Shown here: one piece after another, positions 41,231 through 43,178 of the stretch
How positions within the stretch are numbered: position 1 is the stretch's first letter
Layout of the letters: every line of letters begins with the position of its first letter
Assembly (NCBI RefSeq): GCF_011250635.1
Contig: NZ_JAANNP010000010.1
Coordinates: forward strand, 9,456 to 52,633
From: Motilibacter deserti
Lineage (GTDB): Bacteria; Actinomycetota; Actinomycetes; Motilibacterales; Motilibacteraceae
Length of the DNA stretch: 43,178 nt
Direction of reading: 5' to 3'
The notes under the pieces: model-generated
What the model was told of the DNA's origin: nothing
The model's input: only the letters and a program-made list of their open reading frames with translations
Database searches by the model: none
Position numbers and translations under genes: made by a program

Positions 41231-43178
41231 ATGCACGTCAAACGACGATCCCGGGCTCTGCTCGGAATGACCGGTCTCATGGCTGTGCTCGCGTCGGCGC
41301 TGCCGGCCACGGCGTCGGCCGCGGAGGCCGCACCGCCCGAGAGCCAGGCAAAGCGGGTGCTGTCCAAGGTTCACACCGATGCCATCGCGGTGTTCTCCGA
41401 GACGGGCCAGCTCGTGCTGGGCACGAAGGCCGACGTCGACGGTGTCTTCGGCAAGCGCCTGGACCCCGCCTCGACGATCTTCAACGTCGAGGAGGAGACC
41501 CGGCTCCAGGTGCCGGACAACGCGCAGTACGCCTTCCTTGGCGCTGCCGGTTCCGACGTGTGGATCGCACCCGAGACGAACCCTGGTGGCACGGTGCTGT
41601 GGCCGGGCTTCAACACCGAGGCCGTCCCGAGCGGCCTGCTGGACGGCAATCGCGTCCAGATCAACCTGACCAACGTGACCGGCCCGGGCACGGTGAACCT
41701 CTTCCAGACCCCGTTCACCGGGCCGCGCCGGCTGCTGTCCAGCCAGGGCGACGCCTACCGCACGTACGCCCTCTCCGCCGGGCAGCACGTCCACGCCAAC
41801 TGGGCCTTCTCCGCTAGTGGGACGTACGTCCTGACCGTGACCGCGAGCGGGACCGTCGGCGGGGCCCCGGTCTCCTCGGCGCCGGTCGACTACACGTTCC
41901 ACGTCGGGGCGATCCAGCCGGCGGCCGCGACGGCGACAACCCTGTCGGCGAGCGCGTCCGCCGTGACCGCGGGCTCCCCGGTGACGCTCACCGCGGCCGT
42001 GTCCCCGGCGGCGGCCACCGGCTGGGTGGAGTTCTTCGACGGCAGCAGCAGCCTGGGCCACACCGCCGTCACGGACGGCGTCGCGGCGCTCACCACGTCC
42101 GCGCTGCCGCTGGGCGCGCGGACGTTGACGGCGACCTACACGCCGACCTGGACCAACGAGTTCTCCTCGTCGACCTCGGCCGCGACCACGGTGACCGTCC
42201 GGAATGCCGACACCGGCGTGCTGGTAGTCGAGGGCGTCAAGGCCTCGTACTCGGCCGGTGAGACGCTGCGTGCACGGGCCGCCGGCATCACGCCGGCAGA
42301 GGACCAGAGCTTCCGCTGGATCATCGAGCCGGTCGCCGGCGGCACGAGCTACGTGATGGCCGACGTCGGCGAGGCGCCCTACGCGGAGCTCGTGCGCGAG
42401 CTGACCACGTCGTACGACGGGTGGCGCATCTCGGTGGAGTTGCGGCAGGGCAACCGCACCCTGCAGGAATCGGCTGCCGTCCCGCTCGTGGTGGCAGGCC
42501 CGAACGTCGGATCGGGCGCGCCGCTCACGCTCGCCGGGCTGGCCGGGTCATACCTCGAAGGCGAGTGGGCCGAGCTGACCGCCACGCACGCTCCGCTGCA
42601 GGAGGGCCAGGCGTACCGCTGGGTCATGCGCAACCCGCGCACCTCGGCGGTGTGGGAGCCGACGAGCACGTGGTACGGCGACAGCTTCACGGGGACCAAC
42701 CCCTTCAACGTCTACGTCCAGAACTTCGGCTGGGTCGAGCTCGCGCTGCAGATCGTCGATGCGGACGGGCGAGTCGTCGCCCAGTCCGCGTCGTTCACCC
42801 CGACGGTGAAGGAGCGCGAGCTGCTGCTCTCCGGCAAGCAGACGGTCTACCGCGCGGGCCAGGCCATCCGGCTCAGTGCTGAGCTCTACCCGGCGGACGA
42901 GCGCTTCCGCTGGCAGTGGTCGCTGCTGAAGCCCGGTGGGACGGAGCTCCAGGTCATCGAAGGAGCGACGTCGTCGACCCTCGACCTGACCGCGGACATG
43001 TCCCTCGACAAGGCCCAGGTCTTCGTCTCGGTCCTGGAGCCCCGCGGTGGGCAGTGGGTACGGTCCGCGTCGACCACCCTCGCGGTGACGGACGCGGCGC
43101 CGTCGGACCCGGTGCTCTTCTTCGACGCCCTGTCCGGCCACTACCACCAGGGTGGGACGATCGCGTTCACGTTGAACG
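41231..43178 (+). CDS. large CAM-domain surface protein with C-terminal tandem repeats (incomplete at window end)
   Basis: At least 649 codons from ATG 41231 (GGAAGGGAGA upstream) with no stop before the edge. Signal peptide to about residue 30 (ATASAAEA). The CAM domain (about 43-228) has SKVHTDAIAVFSETGQLVL, WPGFNTEAVPSG and QHVHANWAFSASGTYVLTV (H186, H188). It is followed by a bacterial Ig-like module (about 235-325, GWVEFFDGSSSLGHT) and repeats of about 100 residues starting near 331, 432, 531 and 628. Each repeat carries a YxxGExxxLxA strand, and the complete ones also an (Y/F)RW turn. It is probably a wall-exposed protein; the anchor would be beyond the window. It is divergent from the ribosomal paralogues across a shared Zur-like site. 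Confidence 0.85.
   Translation, partial: MHVKRRSRALLGMTGLMAVLASALPATASAAEAAPPESQAKRVLSKVHTDAIAVFSETGQLVLGTKADVDGVFGKRLDPASTIFNVEEETRLQVPDNAQYAFLGAAGSDVWIAPETNPGGTVLWPGFNTEAVPSGLLDGNRVQINLTNVTGPGTVNLFQTPFTGPRRLLSSQGDAYRTYALSAGQHVHANWAFSASGTYVLTVTASGTVGGAPVSSAPVDYTFHVGAIQPAAATATTLSASASAVTAGSPVTLTAAVSPAAATGWVEFFDGSSSLGHTAVTDGVAALTTSALPLGARTLTATYTPTWTNEFSSSTSAATTVTVRNADTGVLVVEGVKASYSAGETLRARAAGITPAEDQSFRWIIEPVAGGTSYVMADVGEAPYAELVRELTTSYDGWRISVELRQGNRTLQESAAVPLVVAGPNVGSGAPLTLAGLAGSYLEGEWAELTATHAPLQEGQAYRWVMRNPRTSAVWEPTSTWYGDSFTGTNPFNVYVQNFGWVELALQIVDADGRVVAQSASFTPTVKERELLLSGKQTVYRAGQAIRLSAELYPADERFRWQWSLLKPGGTELQVIEGATSSTLDLTADMSLDKAQVFVSVLEPRGGQWVRSASTTLAVTDAAPSDPVLFFDALSGHYHQGGTIAFTLN

Overview
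The window comes from a very GC-rich bacterium with frequent GTG starts, stop/start overlaps of the ATGA/GTGA type, TANNNT -10 hexamers placed 6-9 bases before start codons (leaderless-type promoters) and gene families such as PucR regulators and 'anchored repeat' ABC transporters. This fits a high-GC Actinomycetota. I cannot name the genus from the sequence alone.

Layout. 1-4.2 kb: a small one-helix membrane protein, a decayed VOC (glyoxalase-fold) gene and a large secreted protein that chains a Gly-rich region, fibronectin III domains, a CshA-like repeat and an OmpA-like C-terminus. 4.2-10.7 kb: a secreted glycosidase-like protein, then housekeeping genes purD, a POT-family transporter, a DUF429 protein, a 32-residue membrane protein and purB. 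10.9-11.9 kb: an AbiEi-N/DUF559-like protein.

11.9-22.4 kb is an imino-acid catabolic region arranged around one divergent promoter region. Leftward runs pucR regulator - Xaa-Pro aminopeptidase - pruA - proline dehydrogenase (peptides to proline to glutamate). Rightward runs a three-subunit D-hydroxyproline dehydrogenase, a DHDPS-like pyrroline-4-hydroxy-2-carboxylate deaminase and a proline-racemase-family 4-hydroxyproline epimerase (trans-4-hydroxy-L-proline to 2-oxoglutarate semialdehyde).

22.5-43.2 kb looks like a zinc-starvation island. It carries a complete 'anchored repeat' zinc-type ABC transporter operon (substrate-binding lipoprotein, ATPase, permease) with choice-of-anchor M (CAM) surface proteins. 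Two further CAM genes lie outside that operon. It also carries replacement ribosomal proteins without zinc ribbons (L36-like, L32, S14, L28), an HU gene next to the L36-like gene, and a BtuFCD/'F420-0'-type ABC system with a methyltransferase gene embedded in it. The rest is a DUF318-type permease with a His-rich TIGR03943-type partner, an M6-like metalloprotease and a lipoprotein-thioredoxin pair. Six sites resembling YGACAANNNTTGTCR (a plausible Zur box for this organism) lie at 22901, 29788, 30560, 34459, 38101 and 41111. Each is at or near the head of one of these units. I infer that the island is one Zur regulon; a genome-wide motif scan and a binding assay would decide it.

Two of the ribosomal-paralogue operons have short reading frames between the box and the ribosomal gene (27 and 46 codons). 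The L36-like gene lacks a normal ATG start. These are the least explained details of the window. The last gene, a long CAM protein, runs off the right edge.
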